From Leisingera sp. ANG59 (GTDB taxonomy: Bacteria; Pseudomonadota; Alphaproteobacteria; Rhodobacterales; Rhodobacteraceae), in the NCBI RefSeq assembly GCF_013317235.1, contig NZ_WLCM01000007.1, positions 9,501-73,500 on the forward strand: a DNA stretch of 64,000 nucleotides, read 5' to 3'. The notes beneath the pieces are model-generated. The model was not told the origin of the DNA. It was given only the letters and a program-made list of their open reading frames with translations, and searched no databases. Below, piece by piece: positions 38,530 through 46,959 of this stretch. Within the stretch, counting starts at the first letter, position 1. Each line of letters begins with the position of its first letter. The translations under genes and the position numbers were made by a program.

Positions 38530-40170
38530 TTACGATGACACCTGCTCCCGCAGGATGGACGCGGTGAGCGAACACATCAGGTAGATACCGGAAAAGATCA
38601 GGAATGCCAAAACGGTATTCTCGAACTTGCGCGGATAGGAGGGTTCGTCGCTCGGAACCGGCTCCACCGCGGTGGTCAGGTAGCGGACCTGGCGGTTGGC
38701 CTCCAGGCGGGTGGTTTCCACTTGCTGCAAGGCCGATTGCAGCATCAGGTCGCGGGTCGCGAGATCGGCCTGCGCCATCTGGATCTGGATGCGCAGGTTG
38801 GCAAGCGAATTTTCGCCGGCCGAGGCATCGGTCATCCGGTTGTTGAGGCTGGCAATCACCGCCTCCAGCCGTTTGATATCAGCCTCGGCGCCGGACACCT
38901 TGGCCCGGTTGGGGCGGGCATTGTCCAGAAGCGCTGCCAGTTCCAGCCGCTTTTCCTCCAGCTGGATTTCAAAGGTGCTGATCTGGGTGCGCAGCGAGGC
39001 GACAACGCCCTCTGGGTCGAGGACGGCCCCCTGCTGCTGCAGCACCACCAGCCGTTCCTGCGCGGCGCGGCGCTGGGCCTCGGCGTCGGAAAGCGCGGTT
39101 TCGGCTTCGGACATCTGGTCGGCGCGTTTCTGCTGCGACAGGTTGTTCACTTTCTCCTGCGCATAGGAAATCAGCTTGCGCGAAAACTCCGCCGCGACTT
39201 GGGGATCCGCGGCAGAGACCTCCATCCGCACCACGCCCTCGGTCGGGTCATAACCGATTTTCACATTGCGGTTGTAGGTGGCATAGGCCTCCTCGTTGGT
39301 CGGGTCGCTCTCCAGCCGCTGGATCGGGTCCAGCCACTCCTGGGTGAAATGCGCCTTGAACCCGACCTCGCGGTCCAGCCGCAGCATTGCCTCCTTGGAC
39401 ATCAGGTAGCTTTGCACCGCAATCGAGTCCTGGCTGGTGGCAAACTGGGTGCCGGACAGCAGGCCGCCGACGCCGCCGCCGGCGCTGTCGGCCTTCAGCA
39501 CCAGGAATTCCGATTTGGAGGAATACATCGGCGTGGCCACCGCGTAGAAGTAATAGCCCGCCGCCAGGGTCGGCAGCATCACGAAGAAGGCAAGCCGTGC
39601 CGCCAGCAGCGTCAGCTTGCGGCGGCGGCGGCGGGCGATGTCGCGCTGGATGTCCTGGATTTCGCGGGCGCGCCGCTCGGCCGGGCTCAGCTCTGTCGAG
39701 GGCAGGGTGGTCTTGGCCGCGGGGACCGTCTGCGGCAGCTGGACCTTGCCGGGCGCGGGCGGGGCGCCTGCAGGCTGCGCCTTGTTCTGCGGCACCACCA
39801 GTTCCAGCATGTTGGCGCGCTTGAAAGGGTCGAGGCCGCGCTCCCGCAGCATCCGCACCGCCTCAAAGTCAGAGGTTGCGGGCAGGTTGTGCTTCTGCGC
39901 CATCCGCCGCGCCAGGCGCAGCTGGCGGCCGGTCAGCCCTTCCTGGCGGATCGCGTCGATATCGGTTTCCATTCTGGTTTCGCGGGCTGAGCTGACCATG
40001 CCTGAGAGCGGCGCGCCGGGCGCACCGGCAGCTGCTGGCGCAGCGGCGGCCGCCGCGGGCCTGGCGGCGGCTGCGGCAGGCTGTTCCGGCGCCTGCGGCT
40101 TGGCCTCGCTGCCGTCCGCAGGGCTGCTGCGGCGGATGCGGAACTTCTTAGCTCTCGGTTTCGTAGTCAT
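38530..40170 (-). CDS. kpsE: Capsule polysaccharide export protein, KpsE/Wzz type
   Basis: 546 residues. An N-terminal cytoplasmic region (about 1-184) with a long Ala/Pro tract precedes the first membrane helix (about 186-209). A periplasmic coiled coil follows, including QKRADQMSEAETALSDAEAQ, and a second helix lies near the C-terminus (about 520-540). This is the polysaccharide co-polymerase of ABC-dependent capsule export. Its start overlaps the kpsT 3' end by 23 bp. The long N-terminal extension is usual in Rhodobacteraceae but not in E. coli KpsE. Confidence 0.85.
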   Translation of the reverse strand: MTTKPRAKKFRIRRSSPADGSEAKPQAPEQPAAAAARPAAAAAAPAAAGAPGAPLSGMVSSARETRMETDIDAIRQEGLTGRQLRLARRMAQKHNLPATSDFEAVRMLRERGLDPFKRANMLELVVPQNKAQPAGAPPAPGKVQLPQTVPAAKTTLPSTELSPAERRAREIQDIQRDIARRRRRKLTLLAARLAFFVMLPTLAAGYYFYAVATPMYSSKSEFLVLKADSAGGGVGGLLSGTQFATSQDSIAVQSYLMSKEAMLRLDREVGFKAHFTQEWLDPIQRLESDPTNEEAYATYNRNVKIGYDPTEGVVRMEVSAADPQVAAEFSRKLISYAQEKVNNLSQQKRADQMSEAETALSDAEAQRRAAQERLVVLQQQGAVLDPEGVVASLRTQISTFEIQLEEKRLELAALLDNARPNRAKVSGAEADIKRLEAVIASLNNRMTDASAGENSLANLRIQIQMAQADLATRDLMLQSALQQVETTRLEANRQVRYLTTAVEPVPSDEPSYPRKFENTVLAFLIFSGIYLMCSLTASILREQVSS

Positions 40171-40807
40171 AGAGCTGTTTCGCTTCTTCCAAAGTGTCAA
40201 ACATGTGCAGCTGCCCCTGCAGAAGGACGGCAGCTGAACGGGCAAATTTTTCAAGCGTCTTGGCCTGGTGCGAGACGATGATAATGGTGGTGGTCAGCAG
40301 CCGTTCCTGCAGGATCTCGCCGGCCTTGCGGTTGAATTCCACATCGGTGGTGGAGGGCATGCCCTCGTCGATCAGGTAAATGTCGAAATCCAGCGCCAGC
40401 ATCAGCGCAAAGCTGAACCGTGCCCGCATGCCGGAGGAATAGGTGCCCACCGGCTGGTCGAAATATTCCTTGAGCCCGCAGAGCCAGCGGCAGTAGGCCT
40501 CGACATAATCCGGGTCGAGCCCGTAGAGCTTGGCAATGTAGCGGCAGTTCTCCATCGCCGACAGGCGGCTGATGACACCGCCCATGAACCCGAGCGGAAA
40601 GGACACCTTGCAGTTGCGGCGGATCTCGCCCTCGTCGGGTTTTTCGAGGCCTGCCATCATGTTGATCAGAGTGGTCTTGCCGGTGCCGTTCGGGGCCAGC
40701 ACGCCCAGCGATTTGCCGGGCTCGATACGGAACGACACGCGGTCAAGGATCACCTTGCGCTGGGTTCCAGTCCAAAAGGACTTGCTGACGTTTTCAAACT
40801 CAAGCAT
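40148..40807 (-). CDS. kpsT: Capsule/polysaccharide ABC exporter ATP-binding protein, KpsT type
   Basis: 219 residues. Walker A reads APNGTGKTT, the signature is YSSGMRARF, Walker B is FDIYLIDEG, and the switch His is in IVSHQ. The short length and signature match KpsT/Wzt-like ATPases that drive capsule export. No adjacent kpsM permease is present; the permease at 47.7 kb is a general ABC-2 protein, so the true partner lies elsewhere or is that gene. Confidence 0.88.
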   Translation of the reverse strand: MLEFENVSKSFWTGTQRKVILDRVSFRIEPGKSLGVLAPNGTGKTTLINMMAGLEKPDEGEIRRNCKVSFPLGFMGGVISRLSAMENCRYIAKLYGLDPDYVEAYCRWLCGLKEYFDQPVGTYSSGMRARFSFALMLALDFDIYLIDEGMPSTTDVEFNRKAGEILQERLLTTTIIIVSHQAKTLEKFARSAAVLLQGQLHMFDTLEEAKQLYDYETES

Positions 40808-41050
40808 CGCTTGTCCCGGTACTGCCCGTGCGGCCCGCTGGCGGGCTCTCTCGTCTGCCTCACTGCCAAGGCGCTTGCAGGGCGCCTATGGCCCTTTCTT
40901 ATCAAAAGGGTGTTAATGGCCTACGCGGTGAATTTGGCCTTATTATGTCGAATTGTGACATAAATCATCAACCAAATCTTAACCGATTTGCCGCGGATCC
41001 GGGCCGCAGGGTCCGGAAAATGCAGGCAGAAGAGGTTCGCGGGGTGCCAG
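40808..41050. other. Divergent promoter region of kpsT and the UDG-family gene
   Basis: 243 bp. The centre is AT-rich, with the dyad TTATGTC (40943-40949) N7 GACATAA (40957-40963), a likely operator. No other feature is seen. Confidence 0.5.
40943..40963. promoter_or_regulatory. Operator-like dyad upstream of kpsT
   Basis: Perfect 7-bp arms TTATGTC and GACATAA around a seven-base spacer, in an AT-rich divergent promoter region. The regulator is unknown. Confidence 0.45.
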
Positions 41051-41668
41051 GTGGCTGTTTCCAGTTCCGAAACAATTGAAAGCAGCCGGCGGCTGAAGGA
41101 GCAGATTCGCAACTGCCGGATCTGCGCAGAGCGATTTGCCGCCACCGCCACCGCGCATGAGCCCCGCCCGGTGGTGTGGTTCCGCCCCTCCGCCCGCATC
41201 CTGATTGCAGGACAGGCGCCGGGGCTGCGGGTGCACGGCAGCGGCAGGCCTTTCACCGACCCCTCCGGCGACAGGCTGCGGGCCTGGCTGGGCCTGGCAG
41301 AGGCGGAATTCTATGACAAGAACCGCGTTGCGGTGGTGCCGATGGGGTTCTGCTTTCCGGGATACAACGACAAGAAAGCCGACCTGCCGCCGCCCGCCGT
41401 CTGCGGAAAAACCTGGCACCACCAGGTGATGGCGCATCTGCCGGATGTGCAGCTCAAGGTGCTGGTCGGTGCCCATGCGCAGCGCTATCACCTGGGGCTG
41501 AAAGGGCCGGTGACAGATGTTGTCCGCGGCTGGCGGGATCATGCGCCGCAGGTCTTCCCCTTGCCGCACCCGTCGTGGCGTAATACCGGATGGCTGAAGA
41601 AAAACCCCTGGTTCGAGGCGGAGCTGCTGCCGGTTCTGCAAGCCCGGGTGAAGGAGCTGATGCAATGA
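41051..41668 (+). CDS. Uracil-DNA glycosylase family protein
   Basis: 205 residues of the UDG superfamily: the active-site block LIAGQAPGLRVHGSGRPFTDPSG and the C-terminal PLPHPSWRNTGW motif are clear. The branch is not the classical Ung; catalytic function is inferred. CRICAERF near the N-terminus could form part of a metal site as in family 4, but only two cysteines are seen there. The start is a GTG at 41051. Overlaps the SseB gene by 4 bp. Confidence 0.8.
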   Translation: MAVSSSETIESSRRLKEQIRNCRICAERFAATATAHEPRPVVWFRPSARILIAGQAPGLRVHGSGRPFTDPSGDRLRAWLGLAEAEFYDKNRVAVVPMGFCFPGYNDKKADLPPPAVCGKTWHHQVMAHLPDVQLKVLVGAHAQRYHLGLKGPVTDVVRGWRDHAPQVFPLPHPSWRNTGWLKKNPWFEAELLPVLQARVKELMQ

Positions 41669-42456
41669 CAGAGCAAACCCCGCTGGATCTGGCCCATGCC
41701 GCGATGGAGGCCACGCCGCAGGATGATGCCGCCCGGCTCCGGTTCTATGAGCGGCTGGCGGATGCCGAGCTTTTCCTGATGCTGTCGGAAGAGGCCGCGG
41801 GGGAGCAGATTTCGCCGGAGCTGTTCGAGACGCCGGAGGGCGCCTTTGTGCTGGTGTTCGACCGCGAGGAGCGGCTGGCGCAATTTGCCGGCAGGCCTGT
41901 GCCTTACGCGGCGCTGTCGGGCCGGATCGTTGCGCAGATGCTGGCCGGGCAGGGGATCGGGCTGGGGCTGAACCTGGAGGTGGCGCCGTCCGCCTTCCTG
42001 ATCCCGGCGGAAGCCATCAGCTGGCTGCATCAGACCTTGGGCCACGCGCCGCAGGAGGTGGAGGCAGGCGTCACCGAATTCACCGCCCCCAAGGGCCTGC
42101 CGGAAGCGCTGCTGACCGCGCTGGACGCCAAGCTCGCCACCGCCGGCGGTCTGGCGGCGGCGGCCTATCTGGCCGGTGTGCGCTATGCCTCCGGCGGGCA
42201 GGGGCATTTGCTGGGCTTTGTCGGCGCCAAGGAGGCCGCGCAGGCCTCCTTGGCCAAGGCCGCCGGCGAGGCGCTCACCTTCTCAGGCATCGAGGCCGGG
42301 GCGATGGATGTCGGCTTCTTCGCGGCCGAGGACCCGGTGGCCGCCAGCCTGGCCCGGGTCGGCCTGCGCTTTGACCTGCCGCAGCCGAAGGCGCCGCAGG
42401 AAATGAAGCCGGTGAAGCCCGGCAGCGACCCGGAAAAGCCGCCGCGGCTGGTCTGA
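41665..42456 (+). CDS. SseB family protein
   Basis: 263 residues. The N-terminal half (about 10-130) matches the SseB domain (LELMLSEE-like ELFLMLSEEAAGEQISPELFE, AFVLVFDREERLAQF); a C-terminal SseB-like region follows and the end is Pro/Lys-rich. SseB in E. coli was linked to serine tolerance; the real role is unknown. Coupled to the UDG-family gene through ATGA. Confidence 0.78.
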   Translation: MTEQTPLDLAHAAMEATPQDDAARLRFYERLADAELFLMLSEEAAGEQISPELFETPEGAFVLVFDREERLAQFAGRPVPYAALSGRIVAQMLAGQGIGLGLNLEVAPSAFLIPAEAISWLHQTLGHAPQEVEAGVTEFTAPKGLPEALLTALDAKLATAGGLAAAAYLAGVRYASGGQGHLLGFVGAKEAAQASLAKAAGEALTFSGIEAGAMDVGFFAAEDPVAASLARVGLRFDLPQPKAPQEMKPVKPGSDPEKPPRLV

Positions 42457-42519
42457 CCGGGCGGGAGCGCTCCCGCCTGTTCCTGCACATCTTTTGGATG
42501 TGCGTCACAGTTGGGAGCG

Positions 42520-42554
42520 GCGCTGTGCTGCGCACAGCGCGGGTGCTCTTTTTC
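42520..42554 (+). terminator. Terminator-like hairpin after the SseB gene
   Basis: 9-bp stem GCGCTGTGC / GCACAGCGC, loop TGC, then TCTTTTTCT a few bases later. Confidence 0.6.
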
Positions 42555-42672
42555 TGAGAAGCGTTCAAGAGCAGTTTTGCCCTTGAAGCGCCATATCGAG
42601 GGTGTATCCGCCTTTGACCGCCTCAAGGGGGAATCGCGCGTTGCGCGGCTGCTGGCGCAGCCCCTGATCCGG
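42555..42672 (+). ncRNA. Structured repeat copy 3 (candidate RNA element)
   Basis: Begins TGAGAAGCG directly after a terminator-like T run. Stem TTCAAG / CTTGAA follows. The outer pair CTCAAGGGG / CCCCTGA encloses CGCGC-GTT-GCGCG and GCTGC-TGG-CGCAGC, and it ends CCGG. Homologous to 24139-24259 and 35966-36087 with compensating base changes. Confidence 0.6.
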
Positions 42673-42690
42673 CCAAAGACGGGGGCTCGG

Positions 42691-43566
42691 TTACTCCGCC
42701 GCTTCCAGCTTGTCCTGAGTGCGGGTGTCGAAATCGCTGGCATCGTGGCGTTCATGCAGCTGCATGGCCGGATCGCCGGAGGTACGGTTCACCATGCGGC
42801 CGCGCTGCACCGCCGGGCGGGCGTCGATGGCCTTGGCCCAGCGGACCACGTTTTTGTAGCTGCCGGCATCCAGGAATTCGGCGGCATCGCCATAGTTGCG
42901 GCCCAGAACCAGCTGGCCGTACCAGGGCCAGATGGCGATGTCGGCAATGGTGTATTCGCTGCCTGCGACGAACTCATGCTCCGCCAGCTGCCGGTCCAGC
43001 ACATCCAGCTGGCGCTTGGTTTCCATCGTGAAACGGTCGATCGGGTACTGGAATTTCTCCGGCGCATAGGCATAGAAATGACCGAAGCCGCCGCCCAGGT
43101 AGGGCGCGCTGCCCATCTGCCAGAACAGCCAGTTCAGGGTCTCGGTGCGGGCCGCGCCCTCCTTGGGCAGGAAGGCGCCGAACTTCTCCGCCAGATGCAG
43201 CAGGATCGAACCGCTCTCGAACACCCGCACCGGCTCCGCGCCGCTGCGGTCCAGGAGCGCCGGGATCTTGGAGTTCGGGTTCACCTCGACAAAGCCGGAG
43301 CCGAACTGGTCGCCGTCGCCGATCCTGATCAGCCAGGCGTCATATTCGGCACCCGCGTGGCCCGCCGCCAGCAGCTCCTCGAACATCACGGTGATCTTCA
43401 CCCCGTTCGGCGTCGCCAGGGAGTAGAGCTGGAAGGGATGCTTGCCCGCGGGCAGCTCCTTGTCGTGGGTGGCACCGGCGATGGGGCGGTTGATGGAGGC
43501 AAACTCGCCGCCGTTCGCCTGTTCCCATTTCCAGACTTTCGGCGGGGTATAGGGGGTGTCGCTCAT
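42691..43566 (-). CDS. yghU: Glutathione-dependent disulfide-bond oxidoreductase YghU
   Basis: 291 residues of the nu-class glutathione transferase YghU/YfcG group: PYTPPKVWKWEQANGG at the N-terminus, INRPIAGATHDKELP, the thioredoxin-like domain with FVEVNPNSKIPALLD and ESGSILLHLAE, and the helical C-terminal domain. Reduces disulfides with glutathione. The start at 43566 matches homologues. Confidence 0.93.
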   Translation of the reverse strand: MSDTPYTPPKVWKWEQANGGEFASINRPIAGATHDKELPAGKHPFQLYSLATPNGVKITVMFEELLAAGHAGAEYDAWLIRIGDGDQFGSGFVEVNPNSKIPALLDRSGAEPVRVFESGSILLHLAEKFGAFLPKEGAARTETLNWLFWQMGSAPYLGGGFGHFYAYAPEKFQYPIDRFTMETKRQLDVLDRQLAEHEFVAGSEYTIADIAIWPWYGQLVLGRNYGDAAEFLDAGSYKNVVRWAKAIDARPAVQRGRMVNRTSGDPAMQLHERHDASDFDTRTQDKLEAAE

Positions 43567-43838
43567 CTGTCGGCCTTGTCCTGATTGTTTCCTGTTGCGT
43601 TTCAATCGCACGCGCTGCGGCGACCGGTTCCGGCAGAGATAAGGGGATTTTCGGAAATTCCAATGACTGGAAGGTCTGCGCGCGGAAAATTTACAATGTG
43701 CTCACATCCTCTCGTCCGCGGACACAGAGCCGTGAGCCCCCCTTCGCATTTGCCGCCGGGGCGGTAATGTCGATGCCAAGGCCGGTGCAGCGAGCCGGTG
43801 CCCAAGTTGAAGCGATCACCGAGGAAAGGGATGATTTC

Positions 43839-44357
43839 ATGAAGCGTCTTGTTTTTGCTGCTGCGGCAGCGCTGTCTTTTGCCCTGCCGGCCTTTGCCGG
43901 CGAGCAGTATGTCGACGGCACCGGCTATGCGGTTTCCGGCTATGACGTGGTGGCCTACCGCAGTCTGGAGATGAGCCCGGTCGGCACGCCGCAGACCGCC
44001 CCGGTGCGCGGCAGCACCGCGTTCACCGCGGACTACAACGGCGCAACCTGGGCCTTCGCTTCGGCTGAGAACCGCGACAAATTCCTGGAAAACCCGGCCT
44101 ATTACGCGCCGCAGTATGACGGCCACTGCGCCTATGGCGTCTCCAAGGGCGGCAAGGTGCCGGCCAACCCGAACCTGTGGCGCATCGTCGATGACAAGCT
44201 GTACCTCAACATCACCGACGTCGTGGTCGGCTTCTGGGAAGAGGACATCCCCGGCAATATCACCCTGGCCGAAAGCAACTGGCCGGGGATCGAGGGGAAA
44301 GCAGCGTCGGACAGCGTGATCCCGAAATTCACCTCCGAAGGGCCGGTTGCCAACTGA
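43839..44357 (+). CDS. Secreted YHS domain protein
   Basis: 172 residues with a signal peptide (KRLVFAAAAALSFALPAFA). The remainder matches YHS domain proteins (AVSGYDVVAY, WAFASAENRDKFLENPAYYAPQYDGHCAYG), a fold often associated with metal binding. The start is set by GAGGAAAGGGATGATTTC. Standing alone; role unknown. Confidence 0.83.
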   Translation: MKRLVFAAAAALSFALPAFAGEQYVDGTGYAVSGYDVVAYRSLEMSPVGTPQTAPVRGSTAFTADYNGATWAFASAENRDKFLENPAYYAPQYDGHCAYGVSKGGKVPANPNLWRIVDDKLYLNITDVVVGFWEEDIPGNITLAESNWPGIEGKAASDSVIPKFTSEGPVAN

Positions 44358-44439
44358 CGGCACAGATCCGCTGTCGCCGCCCCGGTTGCGCAGGCAGCAA
44401 GGGCGGCGTCCGGTCCCGGGCCGGTGCGGGGGAGGCGGA

Positions 44440-44835
44440 TTAGTTGGCCACCATCAGCGGCTTGCCGGCCTCTCCGACCTGAAAGACAACGATCTTGGCC
44501 CGCTCCGAGGTGCTGGCGTTTGAGCCGACCATGCTGATGTTCGGCCTTTCATAAAACGCTTCGCCGGCGCTGTATTCGACAGGGTCTTCCCCGTCGACAT
44601 CAATCTTCACCGTTCCTTCGATCACATAGACGAAGACGTGCCCTGGATGGTAATGATGCTCGGTTTCCCAGTCCGGGTCCACGTCGAAGACAACGATATT
44701 GGCTTCGGTTCCGGGCATACCTTCCAGCTCAGTCTTCAGAACCGGTTCCGATACGGTGTCGGCTGATGCCGGAGCAAGAGACAGGGCAATCGCTGCGCCA
44801 AGGGCGGCGCAGGCCGCGGATGCTGTGCGTTTCAT
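44440..44835 (-). CDS. Secreted cupin domain protein
   Basis: 131 residues with a signal peptide (ends PASA near 25). The cupin motif 1 region HHYHPGHVFVYVIEGTVKIDV and motif 2 (SAGEAFYERPN) are clear, giving His ligands for a metal. Likely periplasmic; substrate unknown. Hairpin arms CGCCGCCC / GGGCGGCG lie between it and the converging YHS gene. Confidence 0.83.
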   Translation of the reverse strand: MKRTASAACAALGAAIALSLAPASADTVSEPVLKTELEGMPGTEANIVVFDVDPDWETEHHYHPGHVFVYVIEGTVKIDVDGEDPVEYSAGEAFYERPNISMVGSNASTSERAKIVVFQVGEAGKPLMVAN

Positions 44836-44999
44836 GTTGGCCTCCTCGCTGTGTCAGGCCCGCCGCCGCCAGGGCGGTGGCGGACTTTGCTATGATACAC
44901 TTTTTTGAGTGTTCCCGGGAGGCGGAGCACTGCAGCTGCTGTGTCTGGGCTTGCGGCTGAGGCCGAACAAGAAAAAGGCGCCCCTGCGGACACTTTCAA

Positions 45000-45096
45000 T
45001 ATTTCCAGCCGCCGGATGCGCTCAGCCGCGGCGCGCGGACACCGGCTGGAACACCACGCCCAAATGCGCCTTGCAATCGGGTTTGCCTTGCCGCCG
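45000..45096 (-). pseudogene. Decayed copy of the gcrA 3' end
   Basis: On the minus strand this region reads GKPDCKAHLGVVFQPVSARRG then a stop (45022-45024). The true gcrA ends GKPYCEAHVGVAFQPMSSRRDRRR, and nucleotide similarity is roughly 80% over about 70 bp, extending into the 3' flank. It lies in the same orientation as gcrA (46960-47556) and starts right after the AraC stop. The rest of the gene is missing. Confidence 0.7.
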
Positions 45097-45104
45097 CTCC
45101 TGTC

Positions 45105-45968
45105 TCACGCCACGGAAACCGGCCCCGGCGCCCGTGCAAGGCGGTCCCAGGCACCGGGGGCCATGCCATAGGCGGCCCGGAACTGGCGGGTGAGATGCGC
45201 CTGGTCGCTGAAACCGGCAAGGGCCGCGGCCTCAGCCAGGGCTGCACCGCGTGAGATTGCGGCGCGGGCGCGGTCCAGGCGGCGCAGGGTCAGGTAACGG
45301 TAGGGGCTGGTGCCGTAGGCAGCCCGGAACTGCCGGGCCAGGCTGTAGCGGTCCTGCTGGCAGACCTCCTCCAGTTCTTCGGAGCGGACCGTGCGCTCAG
45401 CATGGGCTTCAAGAAAATCCCGGGCCCGTTCCATTGCGCGCAGGTCCGGCCGCTTGCGCGGGCGCCCCCGGGCAGAGCGGTCATGGCACAACAGGCCTTC
45501 GGCCAGCACCGCAATCGCCTGATCCTGCTCCAGCGGCTCCAGCGGGCGGCTCAGGTCGCCGCAGGCGGCATGCAAGGCCGGCAGCAGCCGCTGGTCGGAA
45601 AACACGGCGTCCCTGACAAAGGGCAGGGCGGCGGCCTCCGGCCCCAGCGCCGCCCGGATCATGGCTGGGGCGACATAGATCATCCGGTAGCGGAAGCCAT
45701 CCTCGCAGCCTGCCTGGCCGTCATGCAGCTCGTCCGGGTGAATGACCATGATCCGCCCGGCAGTGCTGTCGGTGCGGGCACCGCGGTAGCGGAAGCTCTG
45801 CACCCCCTGCAGCGTGTAGCCGATGGCATAGGTGTCATGCCGGTGCAGCGAATAGGCATGGCCGCCGAAAAAGGCCTCGATCCGCGCCAGCCCTTCCTGC
45901 CCGGGGGCCTCGCGCAGCCAGTCTTTTCTGCACGATCGTTCAAGACGCTGCGGGGGCTGCTTTGCCAT
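45105..45968 (-). CDS. AraC family transcriptional regulator with cupin sensor
   Basis: 287 residues. The N-terminal half has an AraC-type cupin arm (YSLHRHDTYAIGYTLQGVQSFRYRG, IMVIHPDELHDG); the C-terminal half has two helix-turn-helix units (EEVCQQDRYSLARQFRAAYGTSPYRYLTLRRL and AAALAGFSDQAHLTRQFRAAYGMAPGAW). Divergent from the cupin/DUF2000 pair 101 bp away, which it probably controls. Confidence 0.92.
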   Translation of the reverse strand: MAKQPPQRLERSCRKDWLREAPGQEGLARIEAFFGGHAYSLHRHDTYAIGYTLQGVQSFRYRGARTDSTAGRIMVIHPDELHDGQAGCEDGFRYRMIYVAPAMIRAALGPEAAALPFVRDAVFSDQRLLPALHAACGDLSRPLEPLEQDQAIAVLAEGLLCHDRSARGRPRKRPDLRAMERARDFLEAHAERTVRSEELEEVCQQDRYSLARQFRAAYGTSPYRYLTLRRLDRARAAISRGAALAEAAALAGFSDQAHLTRQFRAAYGMAPGAWDRLARAPGPVSVA

Positions 45969-46069
45969 AACAATTCCGGTTGGCGCGCGGTCCGGCCTGG
46001 GGGCCGGGATGCGCAATTCATGCAGCAAACTGGGGCTTTGGCCCCGGAAACGCAATAAGGAGCCCGTGA

Positions 46070-46486
46070 ATGCCCCCGGCAAAACTCAATATCCTGGCTG
46101 CGGCGGACCGCCAGATTACCCGCACCTTCGATCCGCATATCGTGGCCGATGTGAACGGCAGCCAGGTCAAGGTGGCCAAGTTCGGCCCTGAATTCGACTG
46201 GCATGCCCACCCGGCAGAGGATGAGGCGTTTCTGGTGCTGCGCGGCGCGGTGGCGATTGATTTCCGCGACGGCGCGGTGGAGCTGGGCGCCGGGGATTTC
46301 CTGCTGGTGCCGCGCGGGGTGGAGCACCGTCCGCGCGCCCTGAGCGAAGCGCCGGTGGTGCTGATGTTCGAACCGGCGGGAACCCTGAACACCGGCGATG
46401 CGGTCAGCGGCCTGACCGTTGCCGAGCCCAGGCGGCTGCTGCCCCAGCGCCAGGGCGGCAGTCCGGAGGGCGCACAGGATGTTTGA
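46070..46486 (+). CDS. Cupin domain protein
   Basis: 138 residues. Single cupin barrel with HAHPAEDEAFLVLRGAVAIDF (motif 1, His pair and Glu) and GDFLLVPRGVEHRPRA (motif 2). Its C-terminal end overlaps the DUF2000 gene by 8 bp. Role unknown; expected target of the divergent AraC protein. Confidence 0.85.
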   Translation: MPPAKLNILAAADRQITRTFDPHIVADVNGSQVKVAKFGPEFDWHAHPAEDEAFLVLRGAVAIDFRDGAVELGAGDFLLVPRGVEHRPRALSEAPVVLMFEPAGTLNTGDAVSGLTVAEPRRLLPQRQGGSPEGAQDV

Positions 46487-46886
46487 TACCAAGATCGCCA
46501 TTGTGGTGCGCGAGGATCTGGCCGCGTGGCAGAAACTGAACGTTACCGCCTTTCTGGCCACCGGCCTGGCGGGTGCCAGCCCGGATCTAATCGGGGAGCC
46601 TTATCTGGACAGGGACGGCAACCGCTATGCGCCGCTGGCCATTCAGCCGATGATCGTGCTGGCCGCAGACGCGGGCAAGCTGAAAACCATCCACGGCCGG
46701 GCGCTGTCCCGCGGTGCTGAGGTTGCGCTGTATACCGAAGAGATGTTTGCCACCGGCCATGACGCGGCCAACCGCGCCGTGGTAGCGGAATATTCGGCGG
46801 CGGATCTCAATATCGTTGGCCTGGCTCTGCGGGCAGAACGGAAGGCGGCCGACAAGATCACCAAGGGCGCCCGGATGCACCCCTGA
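46479..46886 (+). CDS. DUF2000 family protein
   Basis: 135 residues matching DUF2000 (TKIAIVVREDLAAWQKLNVTAFLATGL, ALYTEEMFATGHDAANRAVV), a family related to peptidyl-tRNA hydrolase 2-like folds. Function unknown. GGAGGG lies upstream of the ATG at 46479. Part of the AraC-regulated cassette. Confidence 0.82.
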   Translation: MFDTKIAIVVREDLAAWQKLNVTAFLATGLAGASPDLIGEPYLDRDGNRYAPLAIQPMIVLAADAGKLKTIHGRALSRGAEVALYTEEMFATGHDAANRAVVAEYSAADLNIVGLALRAERKAADKITKGARMHP

Positions 46887-46897
46887 GGCGCTCGCAA

Positions 46898-46933
46898 AAG
46901 CAAAGCCCCGGCGCCTTTACCAGGCCCGGGGCT
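46898..46933. terminator. Bidirectional terminator between DUF2000 and gcrA
   Basis: 8-bp stem AGCCCCGG / CCGGGGCT with a long loop; minus strand continues TTTGCTTTTG, plus strand GATATTTG. Confidence 0.55.
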
Positions 46934-46959
46934 GATATTTGCTGGCAGCGTGCCGGACC

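Larger units (their letters stand above)
42457..42690. other. Convergent intergenic region with hairpins and structured repeat
   Basis: 234 bp. Three hairpins in a row (GGCGGGAGCGCTCCCGCC at 42460-42477, GCACATC/GATGTGC at 42485-42503, GCGCTGTGC/GCACAGCGC at 42520-42540 followed by CTCTTTTTCT) lead into the third structured repeat copy (42555-42672). Confidence 0.7.

Noticed and set aside
42460-42503. CRISPR-like regular repeats
   Set aside because: Hairpins differ in sequence and spacing; no repeat-spacer structure and no cas genes anywhere.
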